NCBI GenBank assembly: GCA_037178675.1 | Contig: JAYMGJ010000300.1 | Span: forward strand, 169,883 to 233,882 | Reading direction: 5' to 3' | Origin: Scleroderma bovista | Lineage: Eukaryota > Basidiomycota > Agaricomycetes > Boletales > Sclerodermataceae | DNA: 64,000 nt | Position numbers and translations under genes: made by a program | The notes under the pieces: model-generated | Told to the model about the DNA's origin: nothing | The model's input: the letters and a program-made list of their open reading frames with translations, nothing else | Database searches by the model: none | In this document: positions 41,843 through 52,579 of the stretch, piece after piece | Numbering within the stretch: position 1 is the first letter of the stretch | Layout of the letters: every line of letters begins with the position of its first letter

Positions 41843-44800
41843 TTATAGAGAAAAGTGGCTGGATTTGAGAGTGAGTGATATTACAGAGACAGAGTGAAAC
41901 AGATAGGGGAAACAGATAAAAGAAACAGATAAGAGAAACAGAGGCGAGAGTAATACTACATGGACGCAAGTGGTCCGGGTTTGTCCGGGTACCGGACATG
42001 ATAATCTTCTAAGTAGTTCCGTAGCGTTGCCTAGTTCAGTGGCGAGTAGCCAAGACGTTTCTTCATCAGTTCCCTCGTAGCCAGACCAACGTACCATGTA
42101 GAGTAGCTTGCACAATTTACGGCGATGGTCAACCTTGGAGTCGAGGATCTCAGAGATCTCGAACTCTGGTTCACCATCTACTTTGACCGGTGGCGGAGGA
42201 GGTTGTATCCGGTCCGGTATGGTGTTGGGTATGGCCGGTTCGAGTTGGGAGACATGGAAGACGGGGTGAACTGCGCGCATGGAATCTGGAAGGCGGAGCG
42301 TAAAAGAGAGGGAGCCTACTTGCGCGATGATAGTGTAGGGCCCCAGGTTCTTCTCTGATAGCTTTTTGGATGGTCGTGTTGACCGGAAGTATTTGGCTTT
42401 CACGTACACTTGGTCGCCAACCTTGAAGTCCGGTGCCGGAGTACGTTTGGCATCAGCCGGACCTTGGTAGCGAAGTTGCGCGTTGGCCATTTCTTCTCGA
42501 AGGTATTGATGCAGCGACTCAAGGTCAACTGCGTAGTCATGAGCCCGTGCAGAGGTCATATCGCGTTCTGGATAGACGGAGATGTTAGGATGATAACCTT
42601 TGTTAGCGAAGAATGGTGAGACTCCGGTGGTAGCACTAGGTGCGTTGTTGTATGCAAACTCCGCCAGTGGGAGTAGGTCCGCCCAGTTGTCCTGCTGGTA
42701 GTTGCAGTAGATGCGGAGGTACTGTTCCAGTGTCTGGTTAGACCGCTCTGTCTGGCCATCGCCCTCCGGGTGGTAACCGGAGGTGAAATGGAGGCGCATG
42801 TCGAGAGCCTTCCCAAGTGACCGGAAGAAGTGTGAGACGAATTCAGTTCCTCGATCTGAGGTGACGTGGGCGGGAACACCGTGCTTGGAGAATACGTGGA
42901 GCAAGAAGAGTTTTGCGAGCTCCGGGCTAGTGATGGTGTCGTGAGTAGGAATGAAAATGGCTTGTTTAGAAAGCCTGTCTACTATGACCAGGATGGCTGT
43001 AAAGCTGGTGGATGAAGGGAGTTGCTCTATGAAGTCCATCGAGATGGAATTCCAGGGCTTCTCCGGTACGGGAAGCTGTTTCAGCAGCCCATAGGGTCTA
43101 TGGCGCGGTGTCTTAGCTCTTGCGCAAGAAGTACAGGACCGGACGTAGTCTTTGACGAAGGTCCGGAGACCAGGCCAGGTATACTCACGCCGGATTAGTT
43201 CTAGAGTCCGGTTTTGCCCAAAGTGACCAGCGAGTGGGTGATCGTGTCGATACCGGAGAACCCGGAGACAGAGGTCATCCAAGTCCGGTACGTATATACG
43301 ACCGTCTAGTCGAAGGAAACCAGCCTCGTCGGTGGACCAGCGAGAGTCCGGTGGATCTGCGAGGTGGACCTGGGCAATGGGATCAGAGGGTAGTGCAGAG
43401 AGGATGTCGCTGTGGAGTGTTTCCACGTCCATGATTGCGACTGCACGGAGGACCGGAAACTCTAGATAAGTAGCACGAAGAGAATTAGAGAGTTGTTCTT
43501 GAGTGAACACCGGCCTAAGGTTTTGGGGATTAACCCGGGCGTAGCCACTATCCCCCTCTTTGGGGTAGACGTCCCATCGTCTAGTGAGAGCGTCCGGCTT
43601 GGCACCGAGTTTTCCGGGGCGGAAACGAATGACAAGATTAAATTGAGAGAGAAATTCAGACCACCGGGCTTGCCGGCGGGACAGTACTTTTGAGGTGGAG
43701 AAGTACTCGAGGTTTTTGTGGTCCGTGACAACGTCTATAGGGGAGGCGGAGCCTTCGAGGTAATGGTGCCAGTTCTGGAAAGCTTTGAAAATAGCAAGTA
43801 GTTCCTTATCGTGGGTGTCGTAGTTTAACTCCGGAGCAGTTAAAGTCCGGGAGTAGTATGCGACCGGATGAATCTCTCCGTCGGCGCAAGTGATAGACAA
43901 GATGCCAGCGACAGCGTAGTCAGAGGCGTCAGTTTCCACAATAATAGGGGTGTCCGGAATGAAGTGGGTAAGGATGGGCGCGGTAGTGAAGGCGTGCTTG
44001 AGAGCATTGAAAGAGCGTCGACATTCCTCAGAGAAGTTCCAAGGAGCATCCTTCCGGGTGAGCCGGGTGAGAGGGACCACGATGTCCGAGTAGTTGAATA
44101 TAAACCGGCGGTAGAAATTGGCGAAGCCTAGGAAGGACTGGATGTCCTTTACCTTTCGAGGTTCAGGCCAGTCGGAGATGGTCTGGATTTTGTCCGGAGA
44201 CATAGTTAGACCGTCAGGAGATAGGCGGTAGCCAAGATACTCTACCGAGTCCGAGTGGAACTCACATTTCTCCGGTTTGGCGAAGAGGCCATGCAACCGG
44301 AGACGGTGGAGTACTTCCCGGACGTGCTGCTGGTGGGACTCCATATCCTCGGAGTAGATGAGGATGTCGTCGAGGTACACGACGACGCAGACATCCAGCA
44401 TGTCAGCGAAGATGGTGTTGACAAAGCGCTGGAAGGCTGCAGGGGCGTTAGTGAGGCCAAAGGGCATTACTAACCACTCGTAGGACCCATAGCGTGTACG
44501 GAAGGCGGTCTTCCACTCGTCGCCCGGAGCAATCCGGACTAGATGGTACGCGTGCCGGAGATCGATCTTTGAATAGATTTTAGCACGGCTAGGTGAGTCC
44601 AAAAGATCAGAGATTAGGGGGAGTGGATAGCGATCCTTTTTAGTGATTTTGTTTAGACCTCGGAAGTCAACGCAGAGGCGGAGTGAGCCATCCTTCTTTT
44701 TTACGAAGAGGACCGGAGCAGCGTGGGAGGAAGCGGTAGGACGGATGAAACCTGTATTTAGATTCTCGTCGATGAAGGTCCGGAGAGCAGAGAGCTCAAC

Positions 44801-45672
44801 CGGAGACAGTGAGTAGAGAGTTCCCAGAGGAGGGGAGGTACCTTCTTCAAGGTCGATCTTCAAGTCGTAGTCGCGATGCGGGGGAAGTTCAGAGGCCTTC
44901 GCCTTACTGAACACATCCGCATAATCGCGATACTCCGGAGGGACGATGTCCAAGTCCGGCGGAGTAGAGGCGGAGGAAGAACGAGCCTTTGCTGTGTCAG
45001 AAGGACGCAGCTGAAGTTGGTATTTGGTGGATCCTTCTAATTTGCACGCACGCACGAATGCGGCTGCATTAATCAGAGAGATGTGGGGAGGGGTGCAAAC
45101 CGGAGTGTCGACAGATGGCGCGAGGCCGGGGTCAGATTGGCCGGAGAGGCCGGAGACAGGGTTACCGGACTGAACCGGAGAGGGAGTCGACGGGGGCGCT
45201 AGCAAACTTGGTGCAAGGGTCCGGAAAGTTAAACTGCTCAGTACCCAGTCAATCAACGGATTGTAGCGGGTGAGCCAGTTATGTCCAAGGACAATCGAGC
45301 ATTCAGAATCTAACGGAGCGAGGTAAAAAGTCATAGGGGTGACATCACCGGATGCGGGGAATTTCACTGATAAATCGACAGCTTGAGTGATTACAAAGTT
45401 TGATGTACCGTCAAAGAGCCGGAGTGTAATCGGAGGAACGGAGTAGGTGGTAATATTGTTTTTGTGCGCGAATTGTATATCTACAAAGCAATGCGTGGAC
45501 CCGGAGTCCACAAGAGCGCGGGTTTTAGGTAAGTCAAATGGTAAGAGGATAACATGTGGCATAAGGGAGTTAGGATCGTAAAGAGCGGACATGTTGAGGC
45601 GGGCCTCCTTGGGTGCACTTCCGGAGTCAACGCAGCTCACCGGTTGTGCGGAGGGCTGGGAGCTGCTTACTC
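41843..45672 (-). CDS. Pol polyprotein of element C
   Basis: About 1,265 codons, uninterrupted. Order of domains: aspartic protease (LVDSGSTHCFVD), reverse transcriptase (APVLFVKKKDGSLRLCVDFR, MPFGLTNAPAAFQ and an intact YLDD box), RNase H (VETDASDYAVAGIL), integrase H2C2 finger (HDHPLAGHFGQN, CTSCARAK), DDE core (MDFIEQLPSS, VTSDRGTEF, EGDGQTERSNQ) and a C-terminal chromodomain (FEISEILDSK, YMVRWSGYEG, TSWLLATEL). The chromodomain places it in the chromoviruses, which target heterochromatin. There is no ATG before the protease: the frame is open back to the A7 run at the end of gag, so it is expected to be made as a Gag-Pol fusion by -1 frameshifting. The first alternative start (GTG, 45640) need not be used. 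Confidence 0.9.
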
Positions 45673-47103
45673 TTTTTTTGACTCGGAGTTGGCACCCAAG
45701 TTAGAGTCCGTCTTACCAGATTCAGCAGCGATGGCCGCAGCGCGAGCCTTGGCCTTTTTGGTCTTTTTTGGACAGTTGTCCGCGAAATGACTGGTACCTC
45801 TGCAGAACATGCAGAGGTTGTTGTCCAGACGCCTTTTGCGCTCGTCTGCGGTTAGCTTCCCGTCCTTACCAAGCTTGTTGGTTAGGTCCGGTCTGGAACC
45901 GGAGGAGGACTGGTTGCTGGTCGTCTTGGACAAGCCAGAGTTGGCGGGGCTGGGGGAGTTTCCGGTCTTGGCCTGACCGGAGTTAGGGGAGTTGCCTCCG
46001 GAGTTGGAGGGCTTGGTTGGGGATGAGGTGGACTGGGTCTTTGTCGTACGAGAGATCTCGTCTTTGCGCTCCCAATAGCGCGCGTCGATCTCTTGACAAA
46101 GGGCCCTAAGCCCATGTAGAGTCAGGGGCTTCCCAACTCGAGCTATCTCGTCCTTGAGGCGATCCGGGAGACCGGAGTAGAATAGGCGGCGGAGCGCGCC
46201 ATCTCCGTAGTCCTGGACCTGGGAGGTGAGTCGGTTGAAGTCTACTATGTACCGCGTAACGCGGTGAGCATCCTTCATCCGGAGGTGCTCTAATTGATGC
46301 TCTGCATCAGCGATGGGGTCGTGAGGTCCAAAGGTGCTCTGGAGCTCAGCGACGAAGTGAACCCAACTGTCCATCCAGAGTGGACGGTCAGCCGGATCAC
46401 CGGAGTGGAGGAGGTCAGGTTCGAACCACTCCAACGTCATACCTTTGAGATAGGACTGGGCGAACGTTACCTTAGCCCTATCTAGGCAGAACGCTTTGGC
46501 GTGATCCTGGAAGCAGAGCTCACACTGGACCAAGAAGGTCCTGAGCTTTTTGGGATCCGTACCGTCGAAGGTGTCCGGTTCACGGACTTTGGCACATGAG
46601 GAGGAAGAGTCGTTGGTCCGGCAGGAGGAGCGGGAGAGGCGGTTGACGGCGACTGCTAAATTTTGGAAGACAGCCAGACCAGGGTCTAGCTCATCCATGG
46701 CGTCGACAAAGTCATCATCGTCGTCATCATCGTTGTTGCCATCTCCGGGGTCGTCCGGATCATCTCCGGGTCCGTCCTCAGGGCCAAACCACTGGTGACG
46801 GGCAGGTTCGCAACGTTCTGGAGTGGGGTCGCGATGGTAGGGGAATCGATCACCAGAAACGGATTCATGGTGACCTAAGTCTGCAGAACCACGAAGGCTC
46901 TGAGACGCAGCATCTCGATGCGGAGTCAAAGGCGCTGTAGGGTTTCGAGCTGTGAAGCTCCGGAATTGGCTAACTGAAGCCGGAGGTTGCCTGCGGTTAG
47001 ACAGGGCTTGATGAGCAGCAGAGAGGTGGAGGTCGTCGACTGCACCTGCTTCTTCAGCAAGTGCTGCAGCGGTACGAGCACGAGAGCGCGTAGTCATAGT
47101 CAT
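45667..47103 (-). CDS. Gag of element C
   Basis: 478 residues from the ATG at 47103, forming the virus-like particle shell of the retrotransposon. It has an N-terminal variable part, an acidic low-complexity stretch, a capsid-type core (FLVQCELCFQDHAKAF, YLKGMTLEWFEPDLL, YIVDFNRLTSQVQDYGDGAL, ARYWERKDEIS), a Ser/Asn/Gly/Pro-rich linker, and one CCHC zinc knuckle (CMFCRGTSHFADNCP). It ends NSESKKE at TAA. The reading frame is clean, in contrast with the homologous gag genes of A and B. Confidence 0.9.
   Translation of the reverse strand: MTMTTRSRARTAAALAEEAGAVDDLHLSAAHQALSNRRQPPASVSQFRSFTARNPTAPLTPHRDAASQSLRGSADLGHHESVSGDRFPYHRDPTPERCEPARHQWFGPEDGPGDDPDDPGDGNNDDDDDDDFVDAMDELDPGLAVFQNLAVAVNRLSRSSCRTNDSSSSCAKVREPDTFDGTDPKKLRTFLVQCELCFQDHAKAFCLDRAKVTFAQSYLKGMTLEWFEPDLLHSGDPADRPLWMDSWVHFVAELQSTFGPHDPIADAEHQLEHLRMKDAHRVTRYIVDFNRLTSQVQDYGDGALRRLFYSGLPDRLKDEIARVGKPLTLHGLRALCQEIDARYWERKDEISRTTKTQSTSSPTKPSNSGGNSPNSGQAKTGNSPSPANSGLSKTTSNQSSSGSRPDLTNKLGKDGKLTADERKRRLDNNLCMFCRGTSHFADNCPKKTKKAKARAAAIAAESGKTDSNLGANSESKKE
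45673..45679 (-). promoter_or_regulatory. -1 frameshift slippery heptamer at gag-pol junction
   Basis: On the minus strand gag reads TCA AAA AAA GAG TAA. A AAA AAA is a perfect X XXY YYZ heptamer two codons before the stop, and the -1 frame is open straight into the protease. Equivalent A7 runs end gag in elements A (35033-35039) and B (48122-48128). Confidence 0.7.
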
Positions 47104-47172
47104 AAGAAATAGAAGCTAGTTTGCGTACGGGGTATGGAACAGTGAACCCACACAAGTGTGAGTCTGAAATAC

Positions 47173-47806
47173 TGTCAAGTCCGGGTCTACTCCGGTAGGA
47201 GGTCCAGTCAAGTCCGGACGAGCGCGGACGAAGGAAGGGGGCAGAGGGCTGGACGAGGGATTAGTCCGGCCGGAGTTGGTGACCGCTTGGATTCAACGAC
47301 AAGGACAACGTGCGTTGATCCCTTGCGTAGGTTCCGGTCAAGGTGATAGAGACGGAGACGGAGACAGGCAGAGACTGGAGTAGTGACTAAGTTGATTTCA
47401 GACTGAGGTGTACAAGGTAAACTAGAGGGTACTTATACTAAGTAGAACTAGGGTCGAGTACATACGGTGACAAGTAAACAACCTAATAGCGGACAAGGGA
47501 TGACCGGAGTTAGGACTAGGTCAGGACCAGTGAAAATAAAGTCAGGTCCGTGTAAAATAAATCAGGTCCGGTGAAAATGCTACAAGGTATAGGATATATC
47601 GAGTTCACGGAGAACTCACGTCAAGGCAGGGTAAACGGCAAAGTGTGGTAACGAGCGAATGGAGCATAGACCAAGGGTCGTGCTTAACGGAAGGTTATCT
47701 GCGTGAGTGCGACCGGAGTAGGAGACGAGCGACCGGAGTAGAGCTGTAGAGCTGCGACGCGACCGGAGTGACCGGATAAGGCCCGGAGTTGGGCATGGTC
47801 GTAACA
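47173..47806 (-). repeat. 5' LTR of element C
   Basis: 634 bp, TG..CA ends, near-identical to 39944-40588. The transcript of the element should start here. Confidence 0.9.
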
Positions 47807-47811
47807 GGAAC
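47807..47811. repeat. Target-site duplication of element C, right copy
   Basis: GGAAC, matching 39939-39943; element B sequence resumes directly after it. Confidence 0.85.
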
Positions 47812-48115
47812 TTCACTGATAAATCAACGGCTTGAGTAATTACATAGTTTGATGTACTGTCAAATAACCGGAGTTGGATGGGAGAGATGGAGTAAGAGGT
47901 AAGGTTGTTTTTGTGCGCGAATTGTAAATCTACAAAACAATGCGTGGACCTGGAGTCCATGAGAGCGTGGATTTTAGGTATATCAGGAGATAAAAGGGAA
48001 ACATGAGGCATAAGGGAGTTTGGGTCGAAAAGAGCAGATGCGTTGAGGTGGGCCTCCTTGGGTGCACTTCCAGAGTCAACACAGCTCGCCGCTTGTGCGG
48101 AGGGCCAGGAGCTGC
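47807..48115 (-). pseudogene. Element B pol fragment (protease)
   Basis: Reads through the protease with DSRSTHCFVD: the active-site DSG of element C is DSR here (G-to-A), which should abolish activity. It ends at element C. Confidence 0.8.
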
Positions 48116-49580
48116 TTACTCTTTTTTTGACTCAGAGTTGGCACCCAAGTTAGTAGAGTCCGTTTTTCTGGACTCAGCAGCGATGGCCACAGCGTGAGCC
48201 TTGGCCTTTTTGGACTTCTTTGGACAGTTGTCCGCGAAGTGTCCGGTACCTCTGTAGAACATGCAGAGGTTGTTTTTGAGCCACCATTTGCACTCGTCAG
48301 CAATTAGCTTCCCATCCTTACCAAGCTTGTTGGTCAAGTCCGGTTTGGAACCGGATGAGGACTGGTTGCTGGTTGCCTTAGACGAGCCAGAGGTGTTGGC
48401 AGAGCTGGGGGAGTTGCCGGTCTTAGCTGGACCAGGCTTAGGGGAGTTGCCTCCGGAGTTGGAGGGCTTGGTGGAGGACGAGGTAGGCTGGCTCTTTGTC
48501 GTACGAGAGATCTCGTCTTTGCACTCCCAATAGCACACGTTGATTTCTTGACAAAGGGCTCTCAACCCATTCAGAGTCAGGGGCTTCCCGACTCGAGCAA
48601 TCTCATCCTTGAGGTGGTCCAGGAGGCTGGAGTAAAACAGGCGATGGAGTGTGCCATCCCCATAGTCCTGGACCTGCGAAGCGAGGCGGTTGAAATCTAC
48701 GATGTACCACGTAACACGGTATGAGTCCTTCATCCGGAGATGCTCGAGCTGGTGCTCAGCATCAGCAACTGGGTCGTGAGGACCAAAGGTACTCTGGAGT
48801 TCTGCGACAAAGTGGACCCAGCTGTCCATCCATCGCGGGCGGTCAGCCAGATTACCGGAGTTGAGGAGGTCCGGTTCAAACCATTCCAGAGTCATACCTT
48901 TTAGGTAGGACTGGGCGCATTACCCTTGCCCTATCCTGGCAGAAAGCCTTGGCGCAATCCTGGAAGCACAGTTCACACTGGACCAAGAAGGTCCGGAGTT
49001 TTTTGGGGTTTGTGCCATCAAAGGTGTCCGGTTCACGGACCTTGGCATGGGAGGAAGAGGAGTCGTTGGTATGATGAGAGGAGCGAGAGAGGCAGTTGAC
49101 GGCGATGGCAAGATTGTGGAAGACAGCCAGACTAGGATCTAGCTCTTCCGTGGTGTCAAGAAATTCATTGTTGATGTTGTTGTTGTTGTTGTCATCTTCA
49201 GGGTCGTCTGGATCATCTCCGGGACCATCCTCAGGGCTGAACCATTGGAAATGACCAGGTTCGCAATGCTCTGGAGTGGAGTCACATTGGTAGGGGAACC
49301 TATCACCAGAAACAGATTCATGGTGACCTAAGTCTGCAGAACCACGAAGGCTCTGAGACACAGCATCTCGATGTGGAGTCATGGATGCTGTGGGGTTTCG
49401 AGCTGTAAAGCTCCAGAATTGGCTAACGGAAGCCAGAGGTTGCCTGCGGTTAGACAGGGCTTGCTGGGCAGCAGAAGGATGGAGATCATTTACTGCACCT
49501 GCTTCTTCAGCGAGTGCAGCAGCAGTACGAGCGCGAGAGCACATAGTCATGGTCATGAGGAAATGGAAACTAGTTTGCAT
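48116..49580 (-). pseudogene. Gag of element B
   Basis: Homologous over its length to Gag of element C but in two frames: a 2-bp deletion near 48917 shifts the frame after the capsid start. Coding differences from C are almost all transitions: R to W, H or C, A to T or V, G to S, P to L, D to N (for example ARYWER became VCYWEC). The CCHC knuckle is retained as CMFYRGTGHFADNC, with one cysteine changed to tyrosine. Confidence 0.85.
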
Positions 49581-49626
49581 ATGAGGTTTTGTATAGTGAA
49601 CCCACACAAGTGTGAGTCTGAAATTC

Positions 49627-50220
49627 TGTCAAGTCCGGGTCTACTCCAGTAGGGGGTCCAGTCAAGTCCGGACGAAAGCGGACGAGAGGGGAGATCAGGG
49701 ATTTGGGCAGAGGTTAGCCCAGGCTGGAGTTGCGACCGATTGGATTCAATGACAAGGACAGTGAGCATTGATCCCTTGCGTAGGTTCCGGTCAGACAGAG
49801 AAAGAGACAGAGACAGACAAGGATCAGGAGTAGTAACTTAGATGATTTCAGACTGAGGTGTACAAGGTAAACTAACTAGAGGGTACTTATACTAAGTAGA
49901 AACTAGGGTCGAGTACATACGGTGACAAGTAAACAACCTAATAGCGGACAAGGGATGACCGGAGTTAGGACTAGGTCAGGTCTGGTGAAAATACTACAAG
50001 GTCTAGGATATATTGAGTTCACGGAGAACTCCCGTCAAGACAGGGTAGACAGGCAAGTGTGGTAAGGACTGGATGCAGGCTAGACCAAGGGTCATAGTTA
50101 GTGGAAGGTTATCTGTGTGACCACGACCAGAGTAAGTGACAAGCAACCGGAGTTGGGCTAGAGAGCTGTGATGTGACCGGAGTATCTGGATATGATCTGG
50201 AGTTGGACATGGTTGTAACA
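49627..50220 (-). repeat. 5' LTR of element B
   Basis: 594 bp, TG..CA ends, same family as the LTRs of C but diverged and with several CCGG sites turned into CTGG or CCAG. The matching 3' LTR is not in the window. Confidence 0.85.
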
Positions 50221-50481
50221 GTTTTCTGTTCCCTTGACAGCAGCGATGTCCTCGTTGCCTTGAATGGGACAACACACCAAGTTCATGTTGGATAAGCGCT
50301 ATCTGCCCATATCCAATGGTCCTTGGGGATGAGTTGTGCTGGGCGCTGTGCGAGTTGAGTCCCCTGGAACGCATAGGCATCATGAACACTTCCTGGGTGA
50401 CCCAGGCCATAGTCAACCACAAGAAGATTATGCGGCATCACAACCAGCTGCAGGGCATCAGCAACTTGCATGCAAAATGGT

Positions 50482-50486
50482 ACCTG
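50482..50486. repeat. Target-site duplication of solo LTR, left copy
   Basis: ACCTG, repeated at 51727-51731. Confidence 0.8.
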
Positions 50487-51726
50487 TGTCAAGACCGGTT
50501 CTCCTCGACGATCTTACTAGGAGGTCCAGAGGTGCAGGGAACTAATGAGGAGGTAAGTCCAGACACTAGTAGGTGCTAGTTAGTGTGGAGAGTCAAGTCC
50601 GGGTCAAACGAACAAAGTCCGGGCACTAGAGAAGCACAGGGAGTAAGTCCGGGTTTTTGCAGAGTAAGTCCGGACCGCGGGAAAGTGGTCCGGAGTTGAG
50701 TGCAGCTTGTCCGGAGTGAAGGACATCCCAGAGGTGGGATAGTCCTGAGAGGTCTAGCGTCGAGTCTGGGACAGAGGTGGCTTTTGCCCTCGTGCAAGTA
50801 GGAGACTTGCTAGGATCGGACATAGGACCAAGGGGACGAGATAGGACGGAGGCCGGAGTTGGCCGGAGTTCAGGAGTTCAGATGAACAGATGGATTAGGA
50901 GAGCATGGTGGGTAGTACAGAGTGGGGAGTATCTTAGTCGAGATTTGATCTAAGGACTACTAGGCCGGAGTATGGTAGTTTATATAGTAATGAAACTAAG
51001 GTGAGTATATACGGTGACAAGTAAACACCTTAATGTTGAGACAAGGGATGGAGCAGAAGCAGACAGGAAAATAAACCAGGTACAAGAAAATAAAGCAGGG
51101 ACAGGAAAATAAACCGGAGCAGAAGCAGACACGGGGAACTAGAGTTACAGGGACGACGGAGGAAAAGCAGGGACAAGGGAACTAGGTCGGAAGAGGACAG
51201 GTAAGGGTCAGAGGTGGACTTAACTAATGTTAAGTCTGGAGCGATGTCCAGGACTGGAGGAAGTGGGACTGGAGGAAGTGCAAGAGCGGAGGGAGTGCAC
51301 AGGTGGAGGAAGGGCGGAGTAGCCGGAGGAAGGTCCGGAGTTGGACATGGAAATGTCCTAAGCCTTTGGTGGACCTGACAGAGGAAGTGGAGCAGGAGCA
51401 GGAGCAGAACTGAGCCGGAGTTGGATGTACCAGCCGGAGTTGGGCTACATCGCAGACAAGGCTAAGGGAGTGGCCGGACTGAAACCGGAGTAGCGACTAG
51501 TGGTAGGTACAGGTCCAACACAGAGGAGTTAGACCGCGGATCTGTCTGTAGGAAGACAGGGGTTAGTCCTGAGGCGGAGATGGACGTAGTGACCGGAGTT
51601 GAGCTGGAGTGCAGCTATAGGGCTGGAGATGGCCGGACTAGATCCGGAGTTGCATCTATGCCTAAGGAGAGGTCAGGCGGGCCATGGTTAGACCAGAGTT
51701 GCGACTGGAAAAGTATGGATATGACA
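50487..51726 (-). mobile_element. Solo LTR in the intron of the Harbinger transposase
   Basis: 1,240 bp with TGTCA...TGACA ends and a perfect 5-bp duplication ACCTG, but no internal coding region, so it is a solo LTR left by recombination between two LTRs. It contains many TCCGG motifs and three blocks of GGGACAGGAAAATAAA type, resembling but not matching the LTRs of B and C, so it belongs to a related family. Host intron splice sites survive on both sides. Confidence 0.82.
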
Positions 51727-51731
51727 ACCTG
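51727..51731. repeat. Target-site duplication of solo LTR, right copy
   Basis: ACCTG, matching 50482-50486, just inside the intron near the GTATGT donor. Confidence 0.8.
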
Positions 51732-52579
51732 TCACATACCTGACAGTTCAGGGAGTATCTCAATTTTCTATCATAGAACGTTTCTCCATAAACTGACGGC
51801 TTTGCAAACAGGTTGATAGCAGATCCATCCGCTGCAAATATGCCATTCTGCCAAGCATTACAAGATCGGGACTCCACCCACTGGTATGATCTCTCAGTGT
51901 CCTCTGAATCTTCCCCAGGAAGGTCTACAAACGTGTCATGCTGGGAAAGGATCGCTATCATAACACGGTTTGTACAGTTTATTACTGAACCGATGCTGAC
52001 TCCTGCCCACTGGCATACATCTTCTGGCGAGCACGCATTACCATAGTGGCCAGCACGGTTCAAAAAGATAGCGAGTTGGATAGCTACTGGGAGCTGTGGG
52101 TTATTTGATTTTGATTGAAATATCAGATGGTTGCTGATTTGATCGAGAATGCAGTCAAAAATCTGTGGGTCAACACGGACTTTTTTTCGGAATAAATGTG
52201 GACGGTCATCCACAAAATATTCAAGAAGATGGAGCTGTGGGGCACACATTGGCCGTTCCACAATGGGGTTTATAACCCGAGCCCTTTTGACTTCATCATA
52301 CAGGGCACATATCACCTGAAGAAAGCAGTGATAATGTGCATCTCTCAACTCCACTGAGGTCATTGAGTCATCACTGGCATTGGATTCCAGATCAGATGAA
52401 AGAATGGGACTTATGGGACTCGGGGGTGTGATGAGAAGTCCACTGTCATCACTGGAGGAGTTGGCACTGCTGTCTTCCTCGTCATGGTGGTATAAGTATT
52501 TCCGCCTTGCTTCTGAAGCTTTGCCAGCTAATTCTTCGATTTTTTGTAACATTTCAGCTCTCGTTGACTTTCGAGGCAT

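Larger units (their letters stand above)
39944..47806 (-). mobile_element. Complete Ty3/gypsy chromovirus, element C
   Basis: A full-length 7,863-bp LTR retrotransposon with two LTRs of 645 and 634 bp that differ by about ten substitutions and a 12-bp indel (roughly 98% identical by eye), a 5-bp GGAAC duplication, intact gag and pol, a polypurine tract beside the 3' LTR, and a chromodomain at the end of pol. Between pol and the 3' LTR it carries a spliced gene on the opposite strand. It sits inside the protease of element B, whose halves are continuous across it. It is the youngest layer that can be dated here and is potentially still mobile. Confidence 0.92.
47807..50220 (-). mobile_element. 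Ty3/gypsy element B, 5' part (LTR, gag, start of pol)
   Basis: The older host element of this nest. Its 5' LTR is 49627-50220; gag follows, then the start of pol up to the GGAAC where C inserted; the rest of pol is at 39275-39943 and 37042-37767, and the integrase and 3' LTR are lost. Many C-to-T/G-to-A differences separate it from C. Its LTR interrupts the second exon of the Harbinger transposase at 50220/50221. Confidence 0.88.
50221..52579 (-). pseudogene. PIF/Harbinger-type DDE transposase, interrupted
   Basis: Cut-and-paste transposase with an RNase H-like DDE nuclease. Exon 1 (52579-51740) starts at an ATG and carries a helix-turn-helix-like part (QLAIFLNRAGHYGN, DVCQWAGVSIGSVINCTNRV) and the first catalytic aspartate in GIFAADGSAIN, ending YSLNCQ before a GTATGT donor. 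Exon 2 begins at 50447 after a CAG acceptor and holds the second and third catalytic regions (VDYGLGHPGSVHDAYAF, HWIWADSAYP). Damage: TGA after AYPT, and the LTR of element B cuts exon 2 at 50220, so the C-terminal part is missing. The intron contains a solo LTR (50487-51726). Confidence 0.85.

Noticed and set aside
43234..46798. Plus-strand ORFs across gag-pol of element C
   Set aside because: They are antisense shadows of intact gag and pol; unlike 40754-41788 they have no motif, intron or promoter.
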